This document shows positions 54,622 to 63,999 of a stretch of DNA of 64,000 nt, in pieces. Position 1 is the stretch's first letter, and the number at the start of each line of letters is the position of its first letter. The position numbers were made by a program, and so were the translations under genes. The DNA lies in NCBI GenBank assembly GCA_910585705.1, contig CAJUER010000001.1:469406-533405 (forward strand), in the 5' to 3' direction. The notes under the pieces were generated by a model. That model was not told where the DNA came from. It saw only the letters and a list, made by a program, of their open reading frames with translations, and searched no databases. Source of the DNA: an uncultured Christensenella sp. (GTDB lineage Bacteria; Bacillota; Clostridia; Christensenellales; Borkfalkiaceae).

Positions 54622-55725
54622 TTATTTTAACGTTTTGAATGCAAGGAACAGCGCAAGGTTAATTGCCGTTCTTGTAATATTTTCCCTGTCGCCTTTAAGA
54701 TTATATTTATAAACCGACACGGTGTCGCGCGAGCCTATAGCGATATAAGAAAGCCCTACTGGTTTTTTAGTATTGTCGGAGTTAGGTCCGGCAATGCCCG
54801 TTGTCGCTATGCTGATATCGCATTTACCAGTGTTTAAAAGCCCCTCCGCCATTTCGTAAGCAGTTTGAGGCGAAACCGCGCCGTACTGCTTCAAAGTAAT
54901 TTCCTGAACGCCCAAACGCTTGATTTTTGCCTCGTTGGAATAAGTGTTCAAGCCTTCATAAAAAACGGAACTAATGCCGGGTACTTCGACTAAGCTTTTC
55001 GATAAGCCGCCGCCGGTGAACGACTCGGCAACACTCATACTCATTCTGCGAAGTTTCAGAAGCTGAAAAAGTCTTTGGGTAAGGCTGATATCCTCGATTG
55101 CATAAATGTATTCGTTTAAAATGCCTACTATTGCGCGCGTGGCTTCATCCAGCGTCATTTTAGAGGTTTTATTTGTATAAATAACGTCAATACGCACGTC
55201 ACCGTATTTTTCTATTACGTTAAAATCCAGTTCAGTGCTTACGCTTTTCGCCGCCTTGATTGCCGCGTTTATTTTAGAAGCAGGCGCACCAACCGCTTTA
55301 ATACATGCGTTTTCATACTTTACCCCGTACTTTGCGTCAAGAACTCTTTTTACGTCTTTAAACTGCAATTTGTTCTCTTTGTCGGTATAAAGCAGAAAAA
55401 CCGATTCAACGCCGGCCTTTAAAACACCCAGCTCGTCAAAGGGCTTTCCGTAAAGCGTGCCGACAAACTTTTTTACCGCGCCTTCCATATCTTTCGGACA
55501 GCAGATAACAATGTTTGCATAGTTTTCCTTGCCCTCTTTTATTGCGCGGACAATCTCTTCAGAGTCGTTATAAGCGGAAAACGAAACGTTATCGAAAAAA
55601 TATCCGAAGCCGGACATAACATTTAAAATTTCCGTAGTATTAACAAAGTCGTTGTCCCTTCTGTTTCTGAAAACCAATAAACAGCTTTTGTTTGTTTTCT
55701 TATCGGTTAATGAATTTATACTCAT
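54622..55725 (-). CDS. cinA: CinA-related protein with intact amidohydrolase domain and divergent N-terminus
   Basis: The C-terminal 155 residues are a normal CinA/PncC domain (SVAESFTGGGLSKSLVEVPG, TGIAGPNSD, PVGLSYIAI), which in studied proteins deamidates nicotinamide mononucleotide. That fits its neighbourhood with nadE. The N-terminal 200 residues occupy the place of the COG1058/MoaB-like domain but show neither the GTELLxG nor the GGLGPTxDD motif, so the pyrophosphatase activity linked to that domain is probably absent. The ATG overlaps the pgsA stop by four bases. Confidence 0.88.
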   Translation of the reverse strand: MSINSLTDKKTNKSCLLVFRNRRDNDFVNTTEILNVMSGFGYFFDNVSFSAYNDSEEIVRAIKEGKENYANIVICCPKDMEGAVKKFVGTLYGKPFDELGVLKAGVESVFLLYTDKENKLQFKDVKRVLDAKYGVKYENACIKAVGAPASKINAAIKAAKSVSTELDFNVIEKYGDVRIDVIYTNKTSKMTLDEATRAIVGILNEYIYAIEDISLTQRLFQLLKLRRMSMSVAESFTGGGLSKSLVEVPGISSVFYEGLNTYSNEAKIKRLGVQEITLKQYGAVSPQTAYEMAEGLLNTGKCDISIATTGIAGPNSDNTKKPVGLSYIAIGSRDTVSVYKYNLKGDRENITRTAINLALFLAFKTLK

Positions 55726-56375
55726 TGCTTTAACACTTCGATATTTTTTACTATATAATTAATTCCTGATATAACAGTCAAAATTACGCATAGGACGAAA
55801 AAGCCCAATCCAATATAATTGATAATTGCGCAGGTTATATGCGCGGTGAGTTCGCTCACACCGAGCCCGATTAAAAGCACTATTATGCTTATATACTGGG
55901 TTACAGTTTTGTATTTTCCTATATTGTCTGCGGCGATTACTTTTTCCGCCTTTGCCGCAACCATCCTGAAACCGCTAATAATAATTTCTCTTGCGAGAAT
56001 TGCCGCAACTCCGCAACCCGCTACTATAATTGCCCAACTTCCCAAATTTGCCGTAAACGTTGCGGGAACGGTCAAAAATACAACGAAGGCAGAGAGAACA
56101 AGTACTTTATCGGCAATCGGGTCCAAAAATTTACCGAGATTGGTTACAAGCTTATACTTCCTCGCTATCATACCGTCAAGCATATCGGTAAAACTTGCTA
56201 ATGCGAAAACCGCAAGCGCAACAAAGTAATGCGCCGTAAAATGCAAATAAAAGAAAAGTATAAAAACCGGTATCATCGCAACCCTGATTAAGGTCAGCTT
56301 ATTGGGTAAATTCATAACCCCTTTGCCCGCCGCAAATTTATAAAATTTGCCGTTCTGCTTTTCTTCTTCGTTCAT
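55722..56375 (-). CDS. pgsA: CDP-diacylglycerol-glycerol-3-phosphate 3-phosphatidyltransferase
   Basis: Membrane enzyme making phosphatidylglycerol phosphate. The CDP-alcohol phosphotransferase motif is present as TDMLDGMIARKYKLVTNLGKFLDPIADK near 63-90, with all its Asp and Gly. About five hydrophobic segments follow. A 20-residue hydrophilic N-terminus precedes the usual MNLPNKLTLIR; the first ATG is kept because it overlaps the rimO stop (ATGA) and GGGAG lies upstream, while the inner ATG has a badly spaced site. Confidence 0.93.
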   Translation of the reverse strand: MNEEEKQNGKFYKFAAGKGVMNLPNKLTLIRVAMIPVFILFFYLHFTAHYFVALAVFALASFTDMLDGMIARKYKLVTNLGKFLDPIADKVLVLSAFVVFLTVPATFTANLGSWAIIVAGCGVAAILAREIIISGFRMVAAKAEKVIAADNIGKYKTVTQYISIIVLLIGLGVSELTAHITCAIINYIGLGFFVLCVILTVISGINYIVKNIEVLKQ

Positions 56376-57706
56376 GCCTCGTAATCTCCCGTTTGACCGT
56401 ACAAATCATAACTGTCGCAATTAGAAATAACCACGTCGTAATACTCGCCCTGTACGGCGTTGTTTGAATTGAAATACACTTTACCATCTATGTCAGGCGC
56501 GCTGAAATATGCTCTTCCGACAAAGCAGTTTTTATCGTAATCTATTCCGTCGCACAAAACCCTTAACGTTCCGCCTATGTAATTTTTTAATTTTTCCGCA
56601 GAAATTTCACGCTGTACGGCATAAAGCTTTTTTACGCGACTGCGCTTTACTGATGAAGACAACTGTCCTTTAAGTTTGTAAGCCGCCGTATCAGGCTCCC
56701 TTGAATATGCAAAAAATCCGCAGTTGTCAAACTGAGCCTTACGGAGAAAATCGCAAAGTCCGTCGACCTCTTCTTCCGTTTCGGAGGGAAACCCCGTAAT
56801 GAAAGTGGAACGGATTGCAATTTTAGGAATCTCCATACGAAGCTTTTCCAAAAGGTTCAGATACTCCTGACGACTTCCTTTACGATTCATAAGCTTCAAA
56901 ATTCTGTCTTCGCTATGCTGTAAAGGAATGTCTAAATATTTTATAATCTTTTTATTGTTCTTTATCTCCGCAATGAGACCGTCGTCAATCATATCAGGAT
57001 AACAGTACAATAATCTTACACTATTAATGTTGACAAGTGCTGTCAACATTTGTAAAATTTCTACTAATTTTTTTTTACCGTATAAATCTATTCCGTATCG
57101 CGTTACGTCCTGCGCAACCAAGATAAGCTCCGAAACTTCTCCCAGCGATTCCGCCTCTTCTATAAGTCTTTCTATAGGATAGCTTTTATATTTACCGCGT
57201 ATTTTAGGAATAAGGCAGTAAGTACAACGGTTATCGCAGCCGTCCGAAATTTTTAAATAAGCGTAATGCGCGGGCGTTGTTAAAACTCTGCGCGTACCCA
57301 TACCGCCGCTGCCGCAACCAACGTAATTAACCCTTTCGCCGTAGTACGATTTTTCAAGGGCTTCGAAAAATTTATCGTAGTCTTCTGTTCCGAGAAAGAC
57401 GTCCGCTTCTGAAAGCACGGGAAACGTTTCGTAAACGTATTTTTGGGGAAGACAGCCGGTAACAACTATTTTTTCCAGTTTGCCGCTCTTATATTGCGCG
57501 CAATCCAAAATTGTTTCAATCGCTTCTTTGCGCGACTCGTTCAAAAACGCGCAAGTATTTATAATCAGTATCTGCGCATTATCGATATCGTCGGTAATAA
57601 TTGCACCGCTCTCTTTAATTATTGACAAAAGTTTTTCGGAATCTACACGGTTCTTATCGCAACCGAGCGAAATCATTCCGAAAGACTTCTGCTTAAAATC
57701 AATCAT
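56372..57706 (-). CDS. rimO: Ribosomal protein S12 methylthiotransferase
   Basis: Radical SAM enzyme that methylthiolates an Asp of ribosomal protein S12. The N-terminal UPF0004 domain begins ISLGCDKNRVDSE, the radical SAM motif is SDGCDNRCTYCLIPKIRG, and a TRAM domain ends the protein. ATG 57706 is the start: GGAG lies six bases before it and it overlaps the ftsK stop by eight bases. A TTG further upstream gives an unlikely extension. Confidence 0.94.
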   Translation of the reverse strand: MIDFKQKSFGMISLGCDKNRVDSEKLLSIIKESGAIITDDIDNAQILIINTCAFLNESRKEAIETILDCAQYKSGKLEKIVVTGCLPQKYVYETFPVLSEADVFLGTEDYDKFFEALEKSYYGERVNYVGCGSGGMGTRRVLTTPAHYAYLKISDGCDNRCTYCLIPKIRGKYKSYPIERLIEEAESLGEVSELILVAQDVTRYGIDLYGKKKLVEILQMLTALVNINSVRLLYCYPDMIDDGLIAEIKNNKKIIKYLDIPLQHSEDRILKLMNRKGSRQEYLNLLEKLRMEIPKIAIRSTFITGFPSETEEEVDGLCDFLRKAQFDNCGFFAYSREPDTAAYKLKGQLSSSVKRSRVKKLYAVQREISAEKLKNYIGGTLRVLCDGIDYDKNCFVGRAYFSAPDIDGKVYFNSNNAVQGEYYDVVISNCDSYDLYGQTGDYEA

Positions 57707-60700
57707 CGATATCTCCGTATGTATTAACAAATTCTTCGCGTGACAGAAGAACTTTTCTCGGCTTTGAACCTTCCGAATGGGTAATATAGTTCATATTTTC
57801 CATCCAGTCGATTATTTTACAAGCCTTGATATATCCGACGGGGAAACGGCGCTGAATCATAGAAACCGACGCCTGATTAGACGTTACGCAATATTTAAGC
57901 GCATTTATGAATGTATCGTCGATTTTCGTTTCGCTTTCCGCACCACCGTCTTCACCGCCTATTGAAGACTGCTCTTCAACTTCTACGGTATTGATAAAGT
58001 CGGACACGCTTTGGTCGAAATAAGTTTCATTATGCAGTTTAACAAAGTCGGTAACCTTCTGCACTTCATGCGTATCAACGAAACAACCTTGAATACGCGC
58101 AAGATCGGGGTTTTCCGCCGAACGGAAATACAAATCACCCTTTCCGAGAAGTTTTTCCGCACCGCCTATATCGAAAATCGTTCGGGCGTCGTCAAACGAG
58201 TTGACTTTGAAGCCTATTCTCGTAGGAAGGTTTGACTTAATCAAACCTGTGATACAGTCGACGGAAGGTCGCTGTGTTGCAAGAATAAGGTGAATACCGC
58301 AAGCACGCGCTTTCTGCACGAGCTTTATAATTCTGCTTTCTATGTCCTTTTTCGCCTGCAACATTAAGTCGCCAAACTCGTCGAGAATAATTACTATCTT
58401 CGGCAATTTTTCCTCGCCTTCGGGTATATGACTGTTGTATTCGTCAAGGTTCTTTGTCGCAGTGCCCTTTTCAGTCATATCCTTGAAAAGCGAATATCTG
58501 CGCTCCATTTCCTTTATTGCCCAGTTCAGCGCTTTAATCGCCTTGTCAACTTCATATATGATTTCGTTAATCATAAGGTGAGGCAGCTTATCGTAGGAAA
58601 TAAATTCAACTTGTTTAGGGTCTACAAGAATAAATCTCAATTCTTCGGGACCGTACTTATAAAGAAGGCTGACAAGCAAAGCACTTAAACATATACTTTT
58701 ACCACTGCCAGTAGTACCAGCGACAAGAAGATGCGGCATTTTGGTAATATCGGGGCAGATAACCTCGCCTTCCACACTTTTGCCGAGTGCAAAAGTTATA
58801 CTATTCGACTTGCTGTTTATAAACCGCTGGCTTGTAAGCATATTCTTCAAGCCTACGATAGTTCTTGCATTGTTGGGCACTTCGATTGACAGCGCGCCCT
58901 TTGAAAAGTTAAGATAAGCGGTTACATTTTCCTTCATAAGCGCCATTGCAACGGCTTCCTTATAATTAAGCGACTGCTTTATCTTCGTCTTATCCTCGAT
59001 AATTACGTCGTATCTCGTAATTGCCGGTCCGATTGTAACGTTCGAAACTTCGCTTTCTATCTTAAACCTTGCGAGAGTATCTACAATCGTGCGCTTATTA
59101 TCCTCTATTTCGCCTGTGTTTACGTTACTGTTTTCAGGATAATCGTCAAGCAATTCAAGCGTAGGGCGAACGTATTTTTTCCATATGTGCTTCGGCTTTT
59201 CTTCTTGAACGGCTTCTTTGACTGCTTCCGTTTTAACAGGCTGAGCGACGGGCTTACTTACTTGAACGCTTTCGCGTGCCATCGGAGCGTCGCTTGTGCG
59301 AGCTACTCTCTGTTCCGTTTCTTCGGAGCTACGCGAAAGCGGTGAAAAACCTCCGTCAAGCTCTTCTATTTCATCTTCGTCATCGTCGTCGTATTCGAAA
59401 AGATTAACCTTGCTTCTTTCGCTTCTTCTTGAAGAAAGTATAGAAGTATCCGGCTCTACGGCATTTTCGGTTTGCAAAGTTTTCCCCGCCCCGAACAAAT
59501 CGTACATATTTATCGTACGGCTTTGACTTTCTTCACGCTTTTCAAATTTTTCCGTTTTTTCTTCCGGTTTTTCCTCTATTCTAACTTCGTCAATCGGCTC
59601 GTTTACTTCTTCGATAAATGGTTCACTCGCATCTTCTTCGGGAACCTCTTCAATTTTTTCGTATTCGACAGGCTCGATTACGGGCTTTGAGTATTCTTCC
59701 GCAACCTCTTCGTATGATTCGGGCTGCTGAACAGAATAAACGTCGCCGGGAGTCTGTTGATAGTCGTCAAGACTTTCAACGGGTTTATCACCGTAGACGT
59801 AATTCGTCGGCAATGAAGGCGCCGACTGGTTTAAAACCTCCTCCTGATAACTTTCCTGATAGCTCTGATTTTCAGGAACAGAATAAGGTTTTTTACCGTA
59901 TGAAAAATTGCTTAAATAACTGTCATGCGTTTTTACGGGGTGATTGAAATACGAACTCTCGTTGAATATCATATTCCGTCTGTAACTTTCCGCGTCGAAC
60001 TCGCCTTTTTCAAATAAAATTTTACGACCGAGATTTTTTTGCGAATATTTATCCTCGTCGGAAACATAATTCTGCTCGTAATGCTGAACGCGTTCCTCGC
60101 GCTGAGGCACATAGTCATAAGTTTGTTCATACATTTGGTCAAGCGGAACGTCGGACGTTCTTACCGACTCGGCTACCGCCGCTTCTTCACGGACGGGCGA
60201 AATATCTTTAACCAGTTTTACTTTGCGGTTGCCTTTAATTTTTCCGCGAAACAGAAAATAATATGCAAGATAACCGCAGGAAACAGTAAGCAGAGAAAAA
60301 ATTATGTATGCGCCTATAAACGTGGTAAACTTTGCAAACGGATAAACTACCAAAGCGGAAATCACGCCGCCGCAAGTATAACCCGAATATCCTTTTGCCG
60401 CGTTTTTATAACAATCGCCGATATATTTCCCGTATCCGCCGAGATTATAGTCCCTTGTGGAAACCGCGTGGAATAGGAGGAAAAAAGTAAATACCGTCAA
60501 TGAAGCAATCAAAACCGTTTTTAAAGAAACATTGATTTTTCTGCCAAAGGTTAGCCATTCTCCTAAATACGCCAAAAGCGCCACGACAAAATAAGAACCG
60601 TAGCCGAACGTGCCGTACATAAAAGTGCATATAGCCGCACCTATACCTGCAAACACAGCCCTGCCCGTTAAAAGCATTATAAAAACTATTGCGCTGAAAA

Positions 60701-60776
60701 GCATCAGCGTCATTCCCAAAGTTTCCTTTGTGAATATATACGACTTATTGTTTTTGTCATTATTTCTGTTATTCAC
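57699..60776 (-). CDS. ftsK: DNA translocase FtsK/SpoIIIE
   Basis: Septal DNA pump of 1025 residues. Four hydrophobic segments lie in the first 170 residues. A long Glu/Pro/Ser-rich linker (about 190-545) follows, then the motor with Walker A AGTTGSGKSICL near 693, Walker B KIVIILDEFGDLM and HLILATQRPSVDCITG, and a C-terminal winged-helix gamma domain (about 955-1020, ASVSMIQRRFPVGYIKA) that reads chromosome polarity. The linker is longer than in B. subtilis SpoIIIE. The start codon is GTG with GGAG seven bases upstream. Confidence 0.95.
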   Translation of the reverse strand: MNNRNNDKNNKSYIFTKETLGMTLMLFSAIVFIMLLTGRAVFAGIGAAICTFMYGTFGYGSYFVVALLAYLGEWLTFGRKINVSLKTVLIASLTVFTFFLLFHAVSTRDYNLGGYGKYIGDCYKNAAKGYSGYTCGGVISALVVYPFAKFTTFIGAYIIFSLLTVSCGYLAYYFLFRGKIKGNRKVKLVKDISPVREEAAVAESVRTSDVPLDQMYEQTYDYVPQREERVQHYEQNYVSDEDKYSQKNLGRKILFEKGEFDAESYRRNMIFNESSYFNHPVKTHDSYLSNFSYGKKPYSVPENQSYQESYQEEVLNQSAPSLPTNYVYGDKPVESLDDYQQTPGDVYSVQQPESYEEVAEEYSKPVIEPVEYEKIEEVPEEDASEPFIEEVNEPIDEVRIEEKPEEKTEKFEKREESQSRTINMYDLFGAGKTLQTENAVEPDTSILSSRRSERSKVNLFEYDDDDEDEIEELDGGFSPLSRSSEETEQRVARTSDAPMARESVQVSKPVAQPVKTEAVKEAVQEEKPKHIWKKYVRPTLELLDDYPENSNVNTGEIEDNKRTIVDTLARFKIESEVSNVTIGPAITRYDVIIEDKTKIKQSLNYKEAVAMALMKENVTAYLNFSKGALSIEVPNNARTIVGLKNMLTSQRFINSKSNSITFALGKSVEGEVICPDITKMPHLLVAGTTGSGKSICLSALLVSLLYKYGPEELRFILVDPKQVEFISYDKLPHLMINEIIYEVDKAIKALNWAIKEMERRYSLFKDMTEKGTATKNLDEYNSHIPEGEEKLPKIVIILDEFGDLMLQAKKDIESRIIKLVQKARACGIHLILATQRPSVDCITGLIKSNLPTRIGFKVNSFDDARTIFDIGGAEKLLGKGDLYFRSAENPDLARIQGCFVDTHEVQKVTDFVKLHNETYFDQSVSDFINTVEVEEQSSIGGEDGGAESETKIDDTFINALKYCVTSNQASVSMIQRRFPVGYIKACKIIDWMENMNYITHSEGSKPRKVLLSREEFVNTYGDIDD

Positions 60777-60820
60777 TGTCGTTCTCCGCCATTTCTCTTT
60801 GACTATAAATAATCATTCCA

Positions 60821-60849
60821 ATTATAACATTTATTCGGCGAAATAACAA
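60821..60849 (-). promoter_or_regulatory. Promoter of the ftsK-rimO-pgsA-cinA-recA-nadE unit
   Basis: On the minus strand TTGTTA (60849-60844) and TATAAT (60826-60821) are 17 bases apart, about 45 bases before the GTG start. It is the only good promoter I found for the six-gene run. Confidence 0.68.
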
Positions 60850-60922
60850 CAAAATGACGACAAAAAATTATTTTTTTATATAATAATGTAATAACGTAAA
60901 CAGTTGAAAATTTTGTTTGATT

Positions 60923-62248
60923 TTAATCATGCGACAGCAGTTTTTTTGCTATAAAATATATATCCCCCGCACCCAGAAAAAGCACGACGTCGCCCGCGCA
61001 CGCATTTAAAATAAATTCGTAAATATCTTCCGCATCATCGCCGTAGCGCGACTTCTTCAAATTTTGCGATAAAGTCAGCGCACTCCCCGCGTCGTCGAAA
61101 TATTCGCGTGCGGCAAAAGTTTTATATACAAGCAAGTTACTTAAAGGCGAAAGCACTTTTACAAACTGTTTAAAGAGGTTTTTGGTTCTCGAATATGTGT
61201 GCGGTTGAAACACGACAAACAGCTTTCCGCTTGTAAGCTTTTTTGCCGTACGAATAACCGCCCTAAGCTCGGCGGGATGATGCGCGTAATCGGCAATACA
61301 ATCGGCACCGTTTATTTTTCCGATATGCTCGAACCTGCGTTCCACTCCCGAAAAAGCCGAAAGCCCTTCGCGTATAAATTCAAACGAGATACCCGCGTTT
61401 CTTGCCGCCGCCGTTGCGGCAAGCGCGTTAAGTACGTTATGCTTCCCGTAAACCGAAAGACACAGCACTCCCAATTCGGAAGCCCCCTCATAAACAGTAA
61501 AGGAGTAAACCCCTTCCGAACTTCTTATATTCTTTGCGTAATAGTCTGCGGACTTATCAAACCCGAAGCTAAGTCCGTAAGATATAGGCAAGTCGCAATA
61601 AAGCGAAACGGCGGATTTTGCGCTATCTGCAAAATGTATATATGCTTCCTGCAATTCTTCTTCACTGCCGTAACATTCAAGATGATCGGCGTCGCTGTTT
61701 AAAATTACCGCAATATCGGGTTTTAAAAGTAAAAAATTCCTTTTATATTCGCACGCTTCGGTTATAAAAAAATCGCTTCCCGAACTATAGAAATTCGAAA
61801 AAGTAGCATCCTTACCGCCGATATGAGCCGTAAATTTTTTACCCGCCGCAGAGAAAATATGAGCCAGCATTGACGTACATGTGGTTTTACCGTGACACCC
61901 CGCAACAGCAATAACTTTTCTGAATTCGCAACTTACTTCATACAAAAACTGACCGCGCGGAATTACTATTTTGGAAAGCTTTTTTGCTAGGCCCAGTCTT
62001 GCGTCGTTTTCCTTAATCGCGTCGGTGTAAATTATAATTTCGTAATCCTCTATATCTTCCGCATCTGAACCGAAAGAAATTTTTGCACCGAGATTTCTCA
62101 ACTCGCTTGTATATTCGTTCTCCGCCACGTCGCTTCCGCCCACGTTCTTGCCAAGCGAAATTAAATACTTTGCAAGTCCGCTCATACTTACTCCGCCTAT
62201 TCCTATAAAGTAAAAACTTTCAAATTTGTCCGAAAATTTAAAGCGCAT
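60923..62248 (-). CDS. murC: UDP-N-acetylmuramate-L-alanine ligase
   Basis: Adds L-Ala to UDP-MurNAc, the first amino acid of the peptidoglycan stem. The N-terminal UDP-binding motif FIGIGGVSMSGLA is at 14-26, the ATP site GCHGKTT at 117-123, then SGVERRFEHIG and DYAHHPAELRA. At 441 residues it is of normal length. The sequence before the ATG is AT-rich with no clear ribosome site. The ftsZ terminator separates it from ftsZ, so it probably has its own promoter, which I could not place with confidence. Confidence 0.95.
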   Translation of the reverse strand: MRFKFSDKFESFYFIGIGGVSMSGLAKYLISLGKNVGGSDVAENEYTSELRNLGAKISFGSDAEDIEDYEIIIYTDAIKENDARLGLAKKLSKIVIPRGQFLYEVSCEFRKVIAVAGCHGKTTCTSMLAHIFSAAGKKFTAHIGGKDATFSNFYSSGSDFFITEACEYKRNFLLLKPDIAVILNSDADHLECYGSEEELQEAYIHFADSAKSAVSLYCDLPISYGLSFGFDKSADYYAKNIRSSEGVYSFTVYEGASELGVLCLSVYGKHNVLNALAATAAARNAGISFEFIREGLSAFSGVERRFEHIGKINGADCIADYAHHPAELRAVIRTAKKLTSGKLFVVFQPHTYSRTKNLFKQFVKVLSPLSNLLVYKTFAAREYFDDAGSALTLSQNLKKSRYGDDAEDIYEFILNACAGDVVLFLGAGDIYFIAKKLLSHD

Positions 62249-62312
62249 AATACATTTTATTAAAATTCATTAAAAAAAATGTAGAAAAGGCGCGAAAACG
62301 ACAATAAAAAAA

Positions 62313-62338
62313 GCAGAACCCGAAATTTCGGGCTCTGC
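62313..62338 (-). terminator. Terminator after ftsZ
   Basis: Arms GCAGAACCCGAAA/TTTCGGGCTCTGC pair with one G-T-type wobble and are followed on the minus strand by TTTTTTTATTG, 14 bases after the ftsZ stop. Confidence 0.88.
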
Positions 62339-62352
62339 CTATGTATTATAAA

Positions 62353-63630
62353 TTAATCTTCGTTGCGCTTTTTGCCAAGATTGCGGAGCATTTGCGCAAA
62401 CTTAGGCACGTTTTTATCGTTGGGACGCTCGATTCCGTCCCTGCTTTCTTCGCGCTGTACAGGGCGAATAGGCTGAACGGGCTGCTGTTGTACAGGCTGC
62501 TGGTACTGCGGCTGTACAGGCTGACGCAGATAATACGGCTCGGTTACGGATAATCTTTCTGACGCAACGCCATAGTTGGGTCTTTCAAAAGAAGGTCTGC
62601 CGCCCTGCAAATTTCTCTGAACATCGTCTTCACGCTGTTTGCTGTCGAAGCCGGGAAAGCCCGTTGCAATTACGGTAATTTCAACCTCGTCCTGAACATT
62701 GGGATCAATTCTCGCACCGAAAATAATATTAGCAGACGCATCCACTACGCTTTTAACAAGCTCCGCCGCATCGGCAACCTCGTCAAACGTTAAATCGTCG
62801 CCGCCGACAACGTTCAATATAACGCCGCGCGCACCCTCGATTGTAGTTTCGAGCAGAGGGCAGTTTACCGCAACTCTGACCGCTTCGATAATCCTATTAT
62901 CACCCTTTGCAACGCCTACGCCGAGATGCGCTATACCCTTATCTTTGAGGATAGTTCTAACGTCGGCAAAGTCAAGATTGATGAGAGAAGGATTGACTAT
63001 CAGCTCGGCAATCCCCTTTATGCCTTGCTTTAAAATTTCGTCCGCCACACGGAGCGCTTCGCGCATAGGCGTATTTTTAGCGACAACCGTCTTGATTTTA
63101 TCGTTGGGAATTATTATGAGAGTATCAACGTATTTCTTTAAATTTTCAAGACCTTTAACGGTATTTTCCATACGTTTTTTACCTTCGAAACCGAAAGGCT
63201 CGGTAACAACGGCAACCGTAAGAATTTTCATATCGCGTGCGATTTTTGCGATAATGGGCGCTGCGCCCGTACCCGTTCCGCCGCCCATACCTGCGGTTAT
63301 AAACAGAAGGTCAGTTCCCTTAATAGCTTCGGTAAGCACGTCTTTGCTTTCCTCTGCCGCCGCTCTGCCTATTTCGGGGTCGGCGCCCGCACCGAGACCT
63401 TTCGTCAGTGCGTTACCTATCTGGATTTTGTTCTGACAGGGTGAAAGCGCAAGAATCTGGCTATCCGTATTTACAACAAAATATTCTGCGGCGTCTATTC
63501 CCGCCTCAATCATTCTGTTTACAGCGTTATTACCGGCACCGCCGACGCCGATAACCTTGATTTTTGCCCTTCCCGAAATATATCCGTTAGCGTTGCCGCT
63601 ACCGTAATTTGAGTTCATATCGTTAAACAT
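62353..63630 (-). CDS. ftsZ: Cell division protein FtsZ
   Basis: Tubulin-like GTPase that forms the division ring. The GTP signature GGGTGTG is at 116-122, VVNTDSQIL near 52-60 and the T7 loop NPSLINLDFADVR completes the active site. A linker rich in Gln and Pro repeats (about 370-395) leads to the C-terminal end VPKFAQMLRNLGKKRNED, which serves as the partner-binding peptide. A 20-residue Gly/Asn-rich N-terminus precedes the core. GGAGGG lies six bases before the ATG. Confidence 0.97.
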   Translation of the reverse strand: MFNDMNSNYGSGNANGYISGRAKIKVIGVGGAGNNAVNRMIEAGIDAAEYFVVNTDSQILALSPCQNKIQIGNALTKGLGAGADPEIGRAAAEESKDVLTEAIKGTDLLFITAGMGGGTGTGAAPIIAKIARDMKILTVAVVTEPFGFEGKKRMENTVKGLENLKKYVDTLIIIPNDKIKTVVAKNTPMREALRVADEILKQGIKGIAELIVNPSLINLDFADVRTILKDKGIAHLGVGVAKGDNRIIEAVRVAVNCPLLETTIEGARGVILNVVGGDDLTFDEVADAAELVKSVVDASANIIFGARIDPNVQDEVEITVIATGFPGFDSKQREDDVQRNLQGGRPSFERPNYGVASERLSVTEPYYLRQPVQPQYQQPVQQQPVQPIRPVQREESRDGIERPNDKNVPKFAQMLRNLGKKRNED

Positions 63631-63642
63631 TTTTACCCTCCG

Positions 63643-63999
63643 TTAAAACCTCTGAAATTTTTTGAATATTGAAACCGGTTTAGCGTCCCTCAACGCAGTA
63701 TCCAGTAAACTTAAAAGCGAGCTAAAATGCGGCTTGTCGTAATAAGGTACTTTCGGTGTGATTATCTCGACGTTTTTCACAAGCCTGTTTGAAATATGCT
63801 CTACTGTTCCTCTTATTACTTTTACGCCCTCACCCGTAATATAAACGGTTTTACCGTCAAGATTTTTGCCCGAAAAACTCTGCTGGCACTGTTCGAGCGT
63901 TTCGCAGATTCCATCAAGCCCTTCGCGTATTTTGTCGCGTATCGTTACGGTAGGAAAGCTGTATACCTTACCTTCATATACACACTCTTCGAGAGTGTT
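63643..63999 (-). CDS. FtsA-like cell division ATPase, C-terminal part (cut by window edge)
   Basis: The last 118 codons of a frame that continues past the right edge. VYITGEGVKVIRGTVEHIS matches the actin-fold phosphate-2/adenosine region of FtsA proteins, where TGGG is usual and Glu replaces the middle Gly here. NVEIITPKVPYYDKPHFSSLLSLLD resembles the clostridial FtsA end. It ends in a basic, aromatic tail SIFKKFQRF, which could be the amphipathic membrane-binding helix. It lies 12 bases upstream of ftsZ, the usual ftsA-ftsZ order. Confidence 0.75.
   Translation of the reverse strand, partial: NTLEECVYEGKVYSFPTVTIRDKIREGLDGICETLEQCQQSFSGKNLDGKTVYITGEGVKVIRGTVEHISNRLVKNVEIITPKVPYYDKPHFSSLLSLLDTALRDAKPVSIFKKFQRF

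Noticed and set aside
60850..60922. AT-rich hairpin after murC as a terminator
   Set aside because: The possible stem is almost pure A-T and short, so it cannot be supported as a terminator.
62699..63436. Open plus-strand frame of 245 codons
   Set aside because: It is the reverse of ftsZ codons, with no ribosome site and a composition dominated by Ser, Thr and Pro as expected for a shadow frame.
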